Source of the DNA: an uncultured Phocaeicola sp.
GTDB lineage: Bacteria > Bacteroidota > Bacteroidia > Bacteroidales > Bacteroidaceae
Assembly (NCBI GenBank): GCA_947581855.1
Contig: CANPVZ010000024.1
Location: 1-59,147 of the forward strand
DNA: 59,147 nucleotides
Direction of reading: 5' to 3'
Shown here: one piece after another, positions 34,951 to 43,155 of the stretch
Layout of the letters: the number at the start of each line of letters is the position of its first letter
Position numbering within the stretch: the first letter of the stretch is position 1
Position numbers and translations under genes: made by a program
The notes under the pieces: generated by a model
What the model saw: only the letters and a program-made list of their open reading frames with translations
The model's database searches: none
What the model was told of the DNA's origin: nothing

Positions 34951-35690
34951 CTCCATTAATTCGCGTAACAACTTTAGAAGCATTCCGAAAGTATATGGAA
35001 CAAAGCGATTATGCCAACTATGAGATAACAGAGCAGTCTGTTATTGACAGCATAACCGGAGAGTTCAGAGGGAATGTCTATACAAAAATAGGAACAGCGT
35101 TCCATAAGATCGTTGAAGAAGGTACTCCAAAATGTGATAAAGTAGATGCAGGAGAGCGTACCTTTCTGTATTATAATAAAGAGCAAAAAGAACATGTTCC
35201 TTGCGGTAGGTCGTTTGATATAGATGGAGACAATATTATATTGGACATCCCTCAGTGTCGTGTAGCCTTAGATTACCGAAACGAACATTTGGAATCCTTT
35301 CATGAGATACGCACCTACAAGGATTACGGAATGGCTATCGTAACCGGTTGCGCAGACATAATAGATGGTTTTGAAATTAGGGATATTAAAACAAAATACT
35401 CCTATCCTACCGATTCCGATTATACCAACTCCTGCCAATGGAAATTCTACTTGGAACTTTTCGGAGCCGACACTTTCCATTTTGATTTATTTGTATTTGA
35501 CGGATACGATAAAGATAAACATGGATTTGATGTGAGAGGACTTCCATTGAGGAAATATGATCCTGCTATCACATGCTATCGTTATGACGGCATGGAGCAA
35601 GATAATATGAATCTGCTACATTCTTTCTTGGAGTGGGCAGAATACAGAGATTTAACCAAGTATTTATTAAAAGAAAAAATAGAGGATTAA
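34947..35690 (+). CDS. PD-(D/E)XK nuclease
   Basis: 247 residues with the order of a RecB/Cas4-like nuclease: 'KIGTAFHKIVEEG' (motif I His), 'DGFEIRDIKTKYSY' (the D and xxK active-site strand) and 'NSCQWKFYLELFG' (the Q..Y motif). Likely the exonuclease partner of the upstream annealing ATPase. 4-nt overlap with that gene. Confidence 0.8.
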   Translation: MTPLIRVTTLEAFRKYMEQSDYANYEITEQSVIDSITGEFRGNVYTKIGTAFHKIVEEGTPKCDKVDAGERTFLYYNKEQKEHVPCGRSFDIDGDNIILDIPQCRVALDYRNEHLESFHEIRTYKDYGMAIVTGCADIIDGFEIRDIKTKYSYPTDSDYTNSCQWKFYLELFGADTFHFDLFVFDGYDKDKHGFDVRGLPLRKYDPAITCYRYDGMEQDNMNLLHSFLEWAEYRDLTKYLLKEKIED

Positions 35691-35692
35691 TT

Positions 35693-35995
35693 ATGGCAAT
35701 CTTAAGTGGTTCCATCTGCTTGTCTGAAATTCCAAGAGAGCAGATGAAGAAAGTAATGTGTAAAGACGGAGTTGAAAGAATCTATGTGAATGTGGCTGTC
35801 ATTGAACGGAAAGAGAAATCACAGTTCGGGCATACTCACTTCATCACGTGCGCACCTAAAAAAGAAGAACGTGTAGAGGGCAGGCAGTATATCTTTGGCG
35901 ATCTCAAAGAGTTTGTACCTCAGAATATATCACCTACTCCCGAGGATATAAACAACGCACCGGGTATTGATCCATTCGAAGATCTTCCTTTTTAG
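35693..35995 (+). CDS. SSB-like single-strand DNA-binding protein
   Basis: 100 residues: a beta-rich body ('YVNVAVIERKEKSQFGHTHF') and an acidic C-terminal tip ending in 'DPFEDLPF', the signature by which SSB recruits partners. The ATG at 35693 is just after the nuclease stop. It sits with the ATPase and nuclease as a recombination module. The OB fold is inferred. Confidence 0.65.
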   Translation: MAILSGSICLSEIPREQMKKVMCKDGVERIYVNVAVIERKEKSQFGHTHFITCAPKKEERVEGRQYIFGDLKEFVPQNISPTPEDINNAPGIDPFEDLPF

Positions 35996-36006
35996 TTTTT
36001 TAAGCT

Positions 36007-36445
36007 ATGAAATATGATGGTGCCAGTCCGCTTCACGCACGGCAAGCGAGGTTGAAACTTGACAGACTGATAGCCGAACAGAAGGTATTTGAATTGACCG
36101 AAAAGAAGCCGAGACGGACTTTGCGGCAGAACGCCTACCTGCATACGTGCCTCGGATATTTCGCTTCGCAAACGGGAAATACACTGGAATATGTCAAGCA
36201 GAAGTATTTCAAGCTCCTCTGCAACAAAGAGCTGTTCGTGCGTGAGGTGGATGATAAGTACCTCGGCAGAATAAAGATATTGCGGAGTTCTGCTGAGCTT
36301 GACACAGCAGAAATGACTACAGCCATCGAGCGTTGGCGCAATTGGGCCGCATCGGAGGTGGGGTATCTATATTCCAAGTCCGGATGAAGACAGACTGATT
36401 CAGTTAATGGAGATTGAAGTCGAACAAAATAGAAATTACATTTAA
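36007..36445 (+). pseudogene. NinB-like recombination protein, frameshifted
   Basis: The first frame gives 'KKPRRTLRQNAYLHTCLGYF', as in NinB/Orf-like phage recombination mediators, but after 'WAASEVG' it ends at 36387. Skipping one base in GGGG (36360-36363) continues in the next frame with 'IYIPSPDEDRLIQLMEIEVE' to a stop at 36445, 3 bp before the next gene. The full protein would be ~145 residues. Either a one-base insertion or a read error; a programmed +1 shift is less likely. Confidence 0.65.
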
Positions 36446-36448
36446 TCA

Positions 36449-36775
36449 ATGACACAAGATGAGTTACTTAAATACAGGTTAGATGGGTCAAGATCATTCC
36501 CTTTCCATATTAAAGAGCAAGAAATAACAGACAAATACGGAGTGTATTCTACTGGAGTATTTGAATACAAAGGGATGAGTATGATAATTGCAATAGAAAA
36601 TGGGTTATGGCATTTATCCGTAAGCGCAAAGTTCCCACTAGGTTATCAGCAGTTGAAAGATGTACGATATAAGTTTCTACCAAATGATATTCAAGTAGCA
36701 CAAATATTTCCGCCTCGTGAGGAATTTGTGAACTTACATAGTGCCTGTTGGCATTTATGGGAGATTAAAGACTAA
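36449..36775 (+). CDS. Hypothetical phage protein
   Basis: 108 residues ('YRLDGSRSFPFHIKEQEITD', then 'MIIAIENGLWHLSVSAKFPL'). No motif recognised. It follows the NinB-like gene by 3 bp. Confidence 0.6.
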   Translation: MTQDELLKYRLDGSRSFPFHIKEQEITDKYGVYSTGVFEYKGMSMIIAIENGLWHLSVSAKFPLGYQQLKDVRYKFLPNDIQVAQIFPPREEFVNLHSACWHLWEIKD

Positions 36776-36780
36776 TAATT

Positions 36781-36939
36781 ATGAAACTTACTCTGACAAA
36801 ACAGGAAGTGCTTCTCCTGCAAAAGTTGCTTCACGTATACGAAGAAAATTTTCCCGAAGATGGAACGGAGAAGCATGGACGTTTTGTCGGGAAATTGAAT
36901 AAGAAAATCAAAAGACAAGTTATTAATCAATTAAAATAA
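36781..36939 (+). CDS. Small hypothetical phage protein
   Basis: 52 residues, helical ('LTLTKQEVLLLQKLLHVYEE') with a basic end. It lies 5 bp after the previous stop and 7 bp before the next start. Confidence 0.55.
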   Translation: MKLTLTKQEVLLLQKLLHVYEENFPEDGTEKHGRFVGKLNKKIKRQVINQLK

Positions 36940-36946
36940 TAAAACT

Positions 36947-37168
36947 ATGGGATCTAATATTTCGCGCGATCATATCGCGCTTGAGGCGATGAAGTGCATA
37001 ATGATGACAGCAAAACGCAGAAGAACTTTATGGAACAGGATTGTCACTTTGTTTTTTTCTTCCGAAGAAAAATGGGCACAAAACTACAACTATGAAGGAC
37101 AGGCTAAAGCCGCTTATCAGATAGCTGACGCAATGATTAGAGAACGTGAGAAAAACAAGGAGGGATAA
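36947..37168 (+). CDS. Small hypothetical phage protein
   Basis: 73 residues, basic in the middle ('MMTAKRRRTLWNRIVTLFFS'), then a helical charged end. It ends 2 bp before the next gene. Confidence 0.6.
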   Translation: MGSNISRDHIALEAMKCIMMTAKRRRTLWNRIVTLFFSSEEKWAQNYNYEGQAKAAYQIADAMIREREKNKEG

Positions 37169-37170
37169 TT

Positions 37171-37665
37171 ATGAAAATAACAATTAACAAGCCAATCGAC
37201 TTTGAAGCTGTGTACTTAAAGGTCGATGCGGGCGTCCGTTATTGGGACGATGCAAAAGTGAACGGAGAGTACGACAATAATTGTGAAGACTTGGAAAAAC
37301 CGGATGCTGCCCCTATTATTCCATGTGCTGAATATGTAGGGGAACAAAACAGGATTTTGAATGGCGAAAATTGGCGGTGGCGTCCACTTATTGATATTGA
37401 AACGGGTCAGATAGTCAACTGGAAGCAAGGAACTACTGCCAATGTACACTATAAAGTGTGCGATGATTTTCAATGTGAAATTCTTGATAGAAACAAGGAA
37501 GTTATTACTTCTTATGAGGGTTATGTGCCTGATGTAATGTGCCCGGATGATGAAGGATATGGCGACTATATCATTATGAATATTGACGAAGACGGATTTA
37601 TCCAAAGATGGAATAAGGAACTGATTAGAAAACTCGTAAAAGAAATTGAGGAGGAAGATTTATGA
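37171..37665 (+). CDS. Hypothetical acidic phage protein
   Basis: 164 residues, acidic, beta-rich ('NWRWRPLIDIETGQIVNWKQ', then 'GYGDYIIMNIDEDGFI'). No domain recognised. Confidence 0.65.
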   Translation: MKITINKPIDFEAVYLKVDAGVRYWDDAKVNGEYDNNCEDLEKPDAAPIIPCAEYVGEQNRILNGENWRWRPLIDIETGQIVNWKQGTTANVHYKVCDDFQCEILDRNKEVITSYEGYVPDVMCPDDEGYGDYIIMNIDEDGFIQRWNKELIRKLVKEIEEEDL

Positions 37666-37747
37666 TGTAAAATTGGTTTATCGTAAAAGTATGATATGAA
37701 AAGATTATAGAGAATGAAATACAAAGAAATCAAGAATTTATTTAATT

Positions 37748-38605
37748 ATGGTAGAAACAAGAAAAACAGAACATCGGTATGTGACATCTGACCCGAAGAA
37801 GATGCTTAATATGTACCTTGCAAAACGTGTACTCAAAACATGGGAGGAATCTTTCATTGATGAAGATACGGGCGAAACGGTAAACATTGAACGGAATGAG
37901 ATTCTTTTCGAGCGTGGCACTTTAATAGACCAAGATACTTTGGCAAAAATCCGTTTCAGCATGGAAGCTGATGGCATAAAGGAGGTGGAAGTCAGCAATC
38001 AGAAGCGTTTAGCATTTGAGAATGAAAATAAGTTCTTATATCCCTATCTTGCACAAGCACAGATATGCGATAAGAAATATAAGTTCTTGCTTTATGCTAC
38101 CGGACTGGAGAATGTTTGCCTTATCTTGAAAGACTACATTGAACTTAACTACCAATCAGGATTCACCTTGACGATGGCAAAGGAGTTTGATTCTTGTGTC
38201 ATTCTGACAGACAACTTAAAAGAACGCAAAGTTGATGATGCGGCTACCGCTTATCTCGAAGATGAGATAACGATGGAAGAATATACTGATAAGTTAGCCG
38301 AAGAAAACGAAGAGGATGAAGAATCTAAGCCGGATGAAAAGAAGTTCTACCAGATTGAGACCAAAATCACATTTGACGAAGAAGAAAGAGTTCAAACCTT
38401 TGTCGTCAATACTTTCAATGTTGACAGGGCGATGATGCTTATTAATCATTATCTCAAAAACAAAGAGGATGAATGCGAAAAGCAGGCTAAAGAGAAAGGT
38501 CATGAGTTTAACAAGAGAGAAATTCATGCGGCTATTGAATCGGCTAAACCTATCCCGGTCGGGCGGTTTATCCCAAAAGAGTTTTCTATGGCTTACATGG
38601 AGTAG
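37748..38605 (+). CDS. Hypothetical phage protein with acidic insert
   Basis: 285 residues. An alpha-beta N-terminal half, an acidic linker ('LAEENEEDEESKPDEKKF', residues ~182-200) and a C-terminal beta-helical part ('KITFDEEERVQTFVVNTFNV'). No family is recognised. It lies between the recombination and replication genes. Confidence 0.65.
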   Translation: MVETRKTEHRYVTSDPKKMLNMYLAKRVLKTWEESFIDEDTGETVNIERNEILFERGTLIDQDTLAKIRFSMEADGIKEVEVSNQKRLAFENENKFLYPYLAQAQICDKKYKFLLYATGLENVCLILKDYIELNYQSGFTLTMAKEFDSCVILTDNLKERKVDDAATAYLEDEITMEEYTDKLAEENEEDEESKPDEKKFYQIETKITFDEEERVQTFVVNTFNVDRAMMLINHYLKNKEDECEKQAKEKGHEFNKREIHAAIESAKPIPVGRFIPKEFSMAYME

Positions 38606-38650
38606 TTTTGTTAACCTGTCCGCAAGGTCTGTGAAGATATAGCGGGCAAA

Positions 38651-38803
38651 CATGGGCGGGCATATTGGAATACTCTGCACACAGCCGGAAGTGTGTATGC
38701 CGGATCGTTACCGGTTCCGTCCACAAGCCTTTAGGATGGTCGAAGCAGAAGTAGAGACAGTAAGGCTCATACAGTTTACGGGCTGCCGGAATAATGCCGG
38801 CTG
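38651..38803 (+). CDS. Possible small protein upstream of ninG
   Basis: 50 codons from ATG ('MGGHIGILCTQPEV', then 'YRFRPQAFRMVEAEVETV'), GC-richer than its neighbours and without a clear ribosome-binding site. The same 220-bp gap also folds into hairpins (ACACAGCCGGAAGTGTGT, GCCGG/CCGGC), so an RNA element is an alternative. Confidence 0.35.
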
Positions 38804-38831
38804 ACACGACGGAAAGACGCCGAAGAAACGT

Positions 38832-39410
38832 ATGAGTGTTTCTATGAAGAAGCTGAAGAATGTTGTTGTGCCCCGGAGAATACGCTTCGGGGCTTTTACT
38901 TGGAAAATCTTTAATTATATGCTATATCAATACAAAAAGAAATCAAAGAAAGACAAGCCTTTACCCTTGTTTGATAGAGCAGGGGTGACAGTCAAGAAGA
39001 AGCCGGATTTGAAAGCTAAACTCGACAAGGAGTTTTCCCTTTTCATCCGGCTTCGTGATTGTATGCCGAATGGATACTGTAAGTGTATAAGCTGTGGACA
39101 GATAAAGAAGTTCTCAATGATGGATGCAGGGCACTATTTTTCACGAGTCCATACAGCTACAAGATGGGATGATAATAATGTCCATGCCGAGTGTTCGTAC
39201 TGCAATCGTTTCAAATCTGACCATTTGGAAGCTTACAGGGAACATTTAATAGCAAAAATTGGGCAGCAGAAATTTGATTTACTAAAATGGAAAATCAAGG
39301 ATGCAAAAGATCATCCGGAAAAGTACAAGATGACCGATTTTGAATACGAACAGTTAATCAAGTATTACAAGACACTCAATAAGAAATTACGAAAGGAGAA
39401 AGGCTTATGA
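38832..39410 (+). CDS. ninG: NinG/Rap recombination endonuclease
   Basis: 192 residues of the NinG family, a Holliday-junction or branched-DNA nuclease of lambdoid-type recombination. A basic N terminus is followed by the zinc/HNH-like block 'CISCG', 'DAGHYFSRVHTATRWDDNN' and 'HAECSYCNRFKSDH'. It overlaps the helicase start by 4 nt. Confidence 0.88.
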   Translation: MSVSMKKLKNVVVPRRIRFGAFTWKIFNYMLYQYKKKSKKDKPLPLFDRAGVTVKKKPDLKAKLDKEFSLFIRLRDCMPNGYCKCISCGQIKKFSMMDAGHYFSRVHTATRWDDNNVHAECSYCNRFKSDHLEAYREHLIAKIGQQKFDLLKWKIKDAKDHPEKYKMTDFEYEQLIKYYKTLNKKLRKEKGL

Positions 39411-40579
39411 GTTACCAATTAAGGGATTACCAACAGAAAGCTTCTGATGCTGCCGTTTCTTTCTTCAACAACAAAGCGAAGAAAACAAATGCCATCATGG
39501 TTTTACCTACGGGTTCGGGAAAGTCGCTTATTATAGCCGATATAGCCGCAAGACTTGACGGTCATACCTTGGTGTTTCAGCCGTCAAAAGAAATTTTGGA
39601 GCAGAACTTCAAGAAGCTTTGCTCATACGGCATTCTTGATTGTAGCATCTATTCGGCTTCTTTCAACTCAAAGGAGATAAGTCGAATAACATTCGCCACT
39701 ATCGGCAGCGTGAAGAATCATCCCGAATTGTTTACCCACTTCAAAAACATCATCGTGGATGAATGCCACCTTGTAAATCCCAAAGAGGGAATGTACAAGG
39801 ATTTCTTTGAGGCTGTGAAATGCAAGGTTCTTGGATTGACCGCTACACCTTATCGGCTTTCATCAAGCCGTGATTTCGGTTCCATGCTGAAGTTTATCAC
39901 CCGAACCAAGCCTCATGTGTTTTCAGAGGTCATTTACCATGTACAGGTATCCACTCTATTGGATATGGGGTATCTGGCGAAACTGAATTACTACCCGATG
40001 AATCCTTCAGGGTGGAACGAACTAAATTTGAAAGTAAATACCACTGGTGCCGACTATACGGACAAGTCAGTCCAAAGGGAATATGAACGAATAGACTTTT
40101 ACGGTTATCTCGTCCACATCGTCCAAAGATTGATGAATCCGAAGGCAGGTGGTAAGCGGAAAGGCATCTTGGTTTTTACGCGGTTCCTGAAAGAAGCCGA
40201 GCGGTTAACCATGTCAATACCCGGTTGCGCCATCGTATCGGGTGACACTCCCAAGTCCACCCGTGAAATGATTCTCAAGCACTTCAAGTCGGGTGAGATT
40301 CCCGTTGTCGCCAATGTTGGAGTATTGACCATTGGCTTTGACTATCCCGAACTTGATACCGTGGTTATGGCACGTCCTACGATGTCGCTTGCCATGTGGT
40401 ATCAGATAGTAGGCCGTGCAATCCGTCCCCATCCTTCTAAAGAATGCGGTTGGATTGTGGATTTATGTGGTAATATCAAACGCTTCGGTGAGGTGTCTGA
40501 TTTAAGGCTGGTGGATGGTGGCAACGGCAAATGGGCTGTTTACTCTCAAGGAAGACAATTAACTAACGTGAGATTTTGA
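39407..40579 (+). CDS. SF2 DEAD/DEAH-box helicase
   Basis: 390 residues. Motif I 'MVLPTGSGKSLIIADIA', motif II 'VDECHLV', motif III 'GLTATPYR', and the second RecA-like domain with 'GILVFTRFLKEAER' and motif VI 'MWYQIVGRAIRPHP'. A short phage RecG/RadD-like helicase that unwinds DNA during replication or recombination. Confidence 0.9.
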   Translation: MSYQLRDYQQKASDAAVSFFNNKAKKTNAIMVLPTGSGKSLIIADIAARLDGHTLVFQPSKEILEQNFKKLCSYGILDCSIYSASFNSKEISRITFATIGSVKNHPELFTHFKNIIVDECHLVNPKEGMYKDFFEAVKCKVLGLTATPYRLSSSRDFGSMLKFITRTKPHVFSEVIYHVQVSTLLDMGYLAKLNYYPMNPSGWNELNLKVNTTGADYTDKSVQREYERIDFYGYLVHIVQRLMNPKAGGKRKGILVFTRFLKEAERLTMSIPGCAIVSGDTPKSTREMILKHFKSGEIPVVANVGVLTIGFDYPELDTVVMARPTMSLAMWYQIVGRAIRPHPSKECGWIVDLCGNIKRFGEVSDLRLVDGGNGKWAVYSQGRQLTNVRF

Positions 40580-40582
40580 AAT

Positions 40583-41101
40583 ATGAAAAGAGGTTTAAAG
40601 AAACTTACTCCAAAAGAACTTTCCAAACTAAACATTATCGTAAATGGGAAAGTTGTTAGGTCGTTCTATTCGGATGACGGAGATGTAATGGCGAGTCCTT
40701 CCCCAACGTATAAACAAATGAAGTCATTTGCTAATAAGCATAAGATTATTTATGCCCTTGATGGTACGATAGTAAAACGGATGCCTCTTGGCGGAAGAGA
40801 ATTATACTTGTTCCGGGAACATCATGGAATAAGCACAAAAATGAGTGAGGCCATTCGTGAAGAAGCCATGATGCTTAATGATAGTATCAAGAAAAAGGTT
40901 TTCGATAGAGATGGAAAGAAATGTGCTGTTTGTGGAAGCACTGAGAAATTGTGTATAGACCATATATTCCCTGTATCAAGGGGAGGTTTTACGCAAATGG
41001 ACAATCTTCAAATATTATGCGAGAAATGCAACATACAGAAAAGCAATATGGCTATGGAAGAATTTCATCTTTGGAGGATAAATCATGGCAAGACCGATTA
41101 A
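40583..41101 (+). CDS. HNH endonuclease
   Basis: 172 residues. The HNH domain is C-terminal: zinc ligands C114/C117 and C146/C149, with catalytic 'IDHIFPVSRGG' between. The N-terminal half is unassigned. It overlaps the initiator gene by 17 bp. Confidence 0.85.
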   Translation: MKRGLKKLTPKELSKLNIIVNGKVVRSFYSDDGDVMASPSPTYKQMKSFANKHKIIYALDGTIVKRMPLGGRELYLFREHHGISTKMSEAIREEAMMLNDSIKKKVFDRDGKKCAVCGSTEKLCIDHIFPVSRGGFTQMDNLQILCEKCNIQKSNMAMEEFHLWRINHGKTD

Positions 41102-41987
41102 ACAAGGTCTTGAATACTTTTCATTTGATACAGATTTTTTCTCAGACGTAAAAGTTCGAAGAATATCAAGGGCTTGCGGTCCTGCTTCGACTTCTATACT
41201 AATTTGCCTGCTGTGTAATATCTATAGAGATAAAGGGTATTATATTAGGTGGGACGAAAATTTGCCTTTTGTAGTGGCTGATACTATTGGTACTACCGAG
41301 GGCGCAGTAGAGGAAGTGGTAAAGAAAGCGGTGCAAGTTGGATTCTTTGATAAAGAATTGTTTGATAGGTATAAAATTCTCACTTCAAATGGTATTCAAA
41401 ACCGATTCAAAAGTGCTGTTTCAAGACGTGAAGAAATTGAATATGTAGTTGATTATTTAGTTTCTGAACGCAAAAACGAGGTTATTGCATACAAAAATGA
41501 GGTTATTGATGACAGAAGTACACAAAGTAAAGTAAAAGTAAAGAGAAAGAAAAATATATCCCCCTCACCCCCTTTGAAAGGGGGATGCAGAAAGAAGAAG
41601 GGAGAGCCTAAAGAAATTAATTCTAAGGCTCGCTTTCTTTTTGAGGAGTATTTCAAAAAGATTTTCTCTGATGGCTATTATTGGACTGCTAAAGACGCAG
41701 GTGCTATGTCCCAGCTATTGAATAAACTCAAATTTCAAAGAGAACAAAAGAACATGGATGTTTCTGATGATTCTCTGTTGTATGCTCTTCAATACCTTCT
41801 CTCCTCAATCAAAGAGGGATGGATATTTGAAAACTTCAGTGTAACCAATATCAATTCGAAATTTAATGAGATAGTAGCACAAGCTAAGAAAGTTAATTCT
41901 GCCAAATCCGCTACCGATATTGGTGTAGTCCTTAAAGATAATTCTCTCGATAAATATGACAACGATTCAGAGAAATGGAACAGATAG
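41085..41987 (+). CDS. Replication initiator-like protein (DUF4373/Lin1244 type)
   Basis: 300 residues. The N-terminal winged-helix region 'GLEYFSFDTDFFSDVKVRRI' is the DUF4373/Lin1244 type found in phage replication proteins. A low-complexity basic linker ('SKVKVKRKKNISPSPPLKGG') joins it to a C-terminal helical domain with 'LLYALQYLLSSIKEGW', the part that usually docks the loader. It overlaps the DnaC-like gene by 13 bp, so the two form a replication pair. An origin may lie in or near the gene, not identified. Confidence 0.75.
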   Translation: MARPIKQGLEYFSFDTDFFSDVKVRRISRACGPASTSILICLLCNIYRDKGYYIRWDENLPFVVADTIGTTEGAVEEVVKKAVQVGFFDKELFDRYKILTSNGIQNRFKSAVSRREEIEYVVDYLVSERKNEVIAYKNEVIDDRSTQSKVKVKRKKNISPSPPLKGGCRKKKGEPKEINSKARFLFEEYFKKIFSDGYYWTAKDAGAMSQLLNKLKFQREQKNMDVSDDSLLYALQYLLSSIKEGWIFENFSVTNINSKFNEIVAQAKKVNSAKSATDIGVVLKDNSLDKYDNDSEKWNR

Positions 41988-42556
41988 ACTTCAAAAAAAC
42001 GATTGAAAGCCTGAAAGATACAGGATTTAATCCGCTCCCCAATCTTGTGAATATCACTATACCTGATGCTAAGAATATTCTTTGGCGAGGTCTGAACTAT
42101 TTCACAGGAAAGGCTGAATGGTTACCCGAATACGAAGAGATTGTCAACTGGCTTTCCGATAACCAAGGTCGTGGACTTCTCTGTTACGGCAATTGTGGGC
42201 GTGGAAAGTCGCTTATTTGCTGGAAGATTATTCCATTGCTTCTCAATCATTATTGCAGAAAGATTGTCACCTGCTATGATTCTCAACAGATGAACGCTGA
42301 CATTGACGCTGTAAAAGCGAAACATATCATCTACATAGATGATATTGGGACAGAAAATTTGAGCGTGAAATTCGGAGAGAAAAGGCTGGCATTCTGTGAA
42401 ATTGTAGATGAAGCGGAGAAACGGGGCAAGCTCTTGATACTTACTACCAATTTATCACTTGATGAAATTTCCCAGAAATATGGAGAACGGACTATGGATA
42501 GGTTGGTAGCTATAACTACACGGGTGAAATTTAAAGGCAAAAGTTTACGAAGATGA
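41975..42556 (+). CDS. DnaC-like helicase loader ATPase
   Basis: 193 residues, AAA+ type. Walker A GNCGRGKS at residues 72-79, Walker B 'IIYIDDIGTE', and sensor 1 'LLILTTNLS'. It should load the host replicative helicase onto phage DNA opened by the upstream protein. Confidence 0.85.
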   Translation: MEQIDFKKTIESLKDTGFNPLPNLVNITIPDAKNILWRGLNYFTGKAEWLPEYEEIVNWLSDNQGRGLLCYGNCGRGKSLICWKIIPLLLNHYCRKIVTCYDSQQMNADIDAVKAKHIIYIDDIGTENLSVKFGEKRLAFCEIVDEAEKRGKLLILTTNLSLDEISQKYGERTMDRLVAITTRVKFKGKSLRR

Positions 42557-42738
42557 AATTAACTATCTATTGGAAAACGAAAGACCGTACTTCCATCTCC
42601 CGGATCAGGGAAAAATTCAATCTTCCCTCGTATGTATCCATTAACGGAGAAACCCCTTGTGATGTCCGAGAAGAAGACTTAGAACTTCTCCGAGAGTGTG
42701 AGCACAGGGGCTTTATCCAAATTAGAAATAAAAAATAA
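42553..42738 (+). CDS. Small hypothetical protein
   Basis: 61 residues ('TIYWKTKDRTSISRIREKFN', then 'EDLELLRECEHRG'). It overlaps the loader stop by 4 nt. No motif. Confidence 0.6.
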   Translation: MKLTIYWKTKDRTSISRIREKFNLPSYVSINGETPCDVREEDLELLRECEHRGFIQIRNKK

Positions 42739-42744
42739 TCTGTT

Positions 42745-43155
42745 ATGTTAGTAGGAACAACCAATCTTAATACCACCCTCAACCTTTCTTATGTGTTGGT
42801 TGACGTGTTGGAAACGCTTCTCTACGACCTGAGAAGCGAAATGGGAAAGCAAGGTTATGAACTTCGCCACGATGCAAAACGCAACTTCAACACGGCTATT
42901 GCCGCTATACGCAGACTGAAGCAGGATGTGGACAAAACCCAATTCTCCACTCAAGAGAACTTCGGCAATGATTCCGACTGCCTGCTTGCCTTCATCCGGT
43001 TGCTTGTAGACAGGTGCGGTGATGACGACAAGAAGATGTTCGAGTTTTACAATTACGTGAAAACGTTTCCGTCCCAATTAGATCTAGAACTCTCGGATGA
43101 AAGAAGCGTGTTTGCGCATATTTTTGAAGCTAACAAACAAATTGAAAAACAATGA
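42745..43155 (+). CDS. Hypothetical helical phage protein
   Basis: 136 residues, mostly helical ('VLVDVLETLLYDLRSEMGKQ'). It overlaps the methyltransferase start by 4 nt, so expression is coupled. Function unknown. Confidence 0.6.
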   Translation: MLVGTTNLNTTLNLSYVLVDVLETLLYDLRSEMGKQGYELRHDAKRNFNTAIAAIRRLKQDVDKTQFSTQENFGNDSDCLLAFIRLLVDRCGDDDKKMFEFYNYVKTFPSQLDLELSDERSVFAHIFEANKQIEKQ

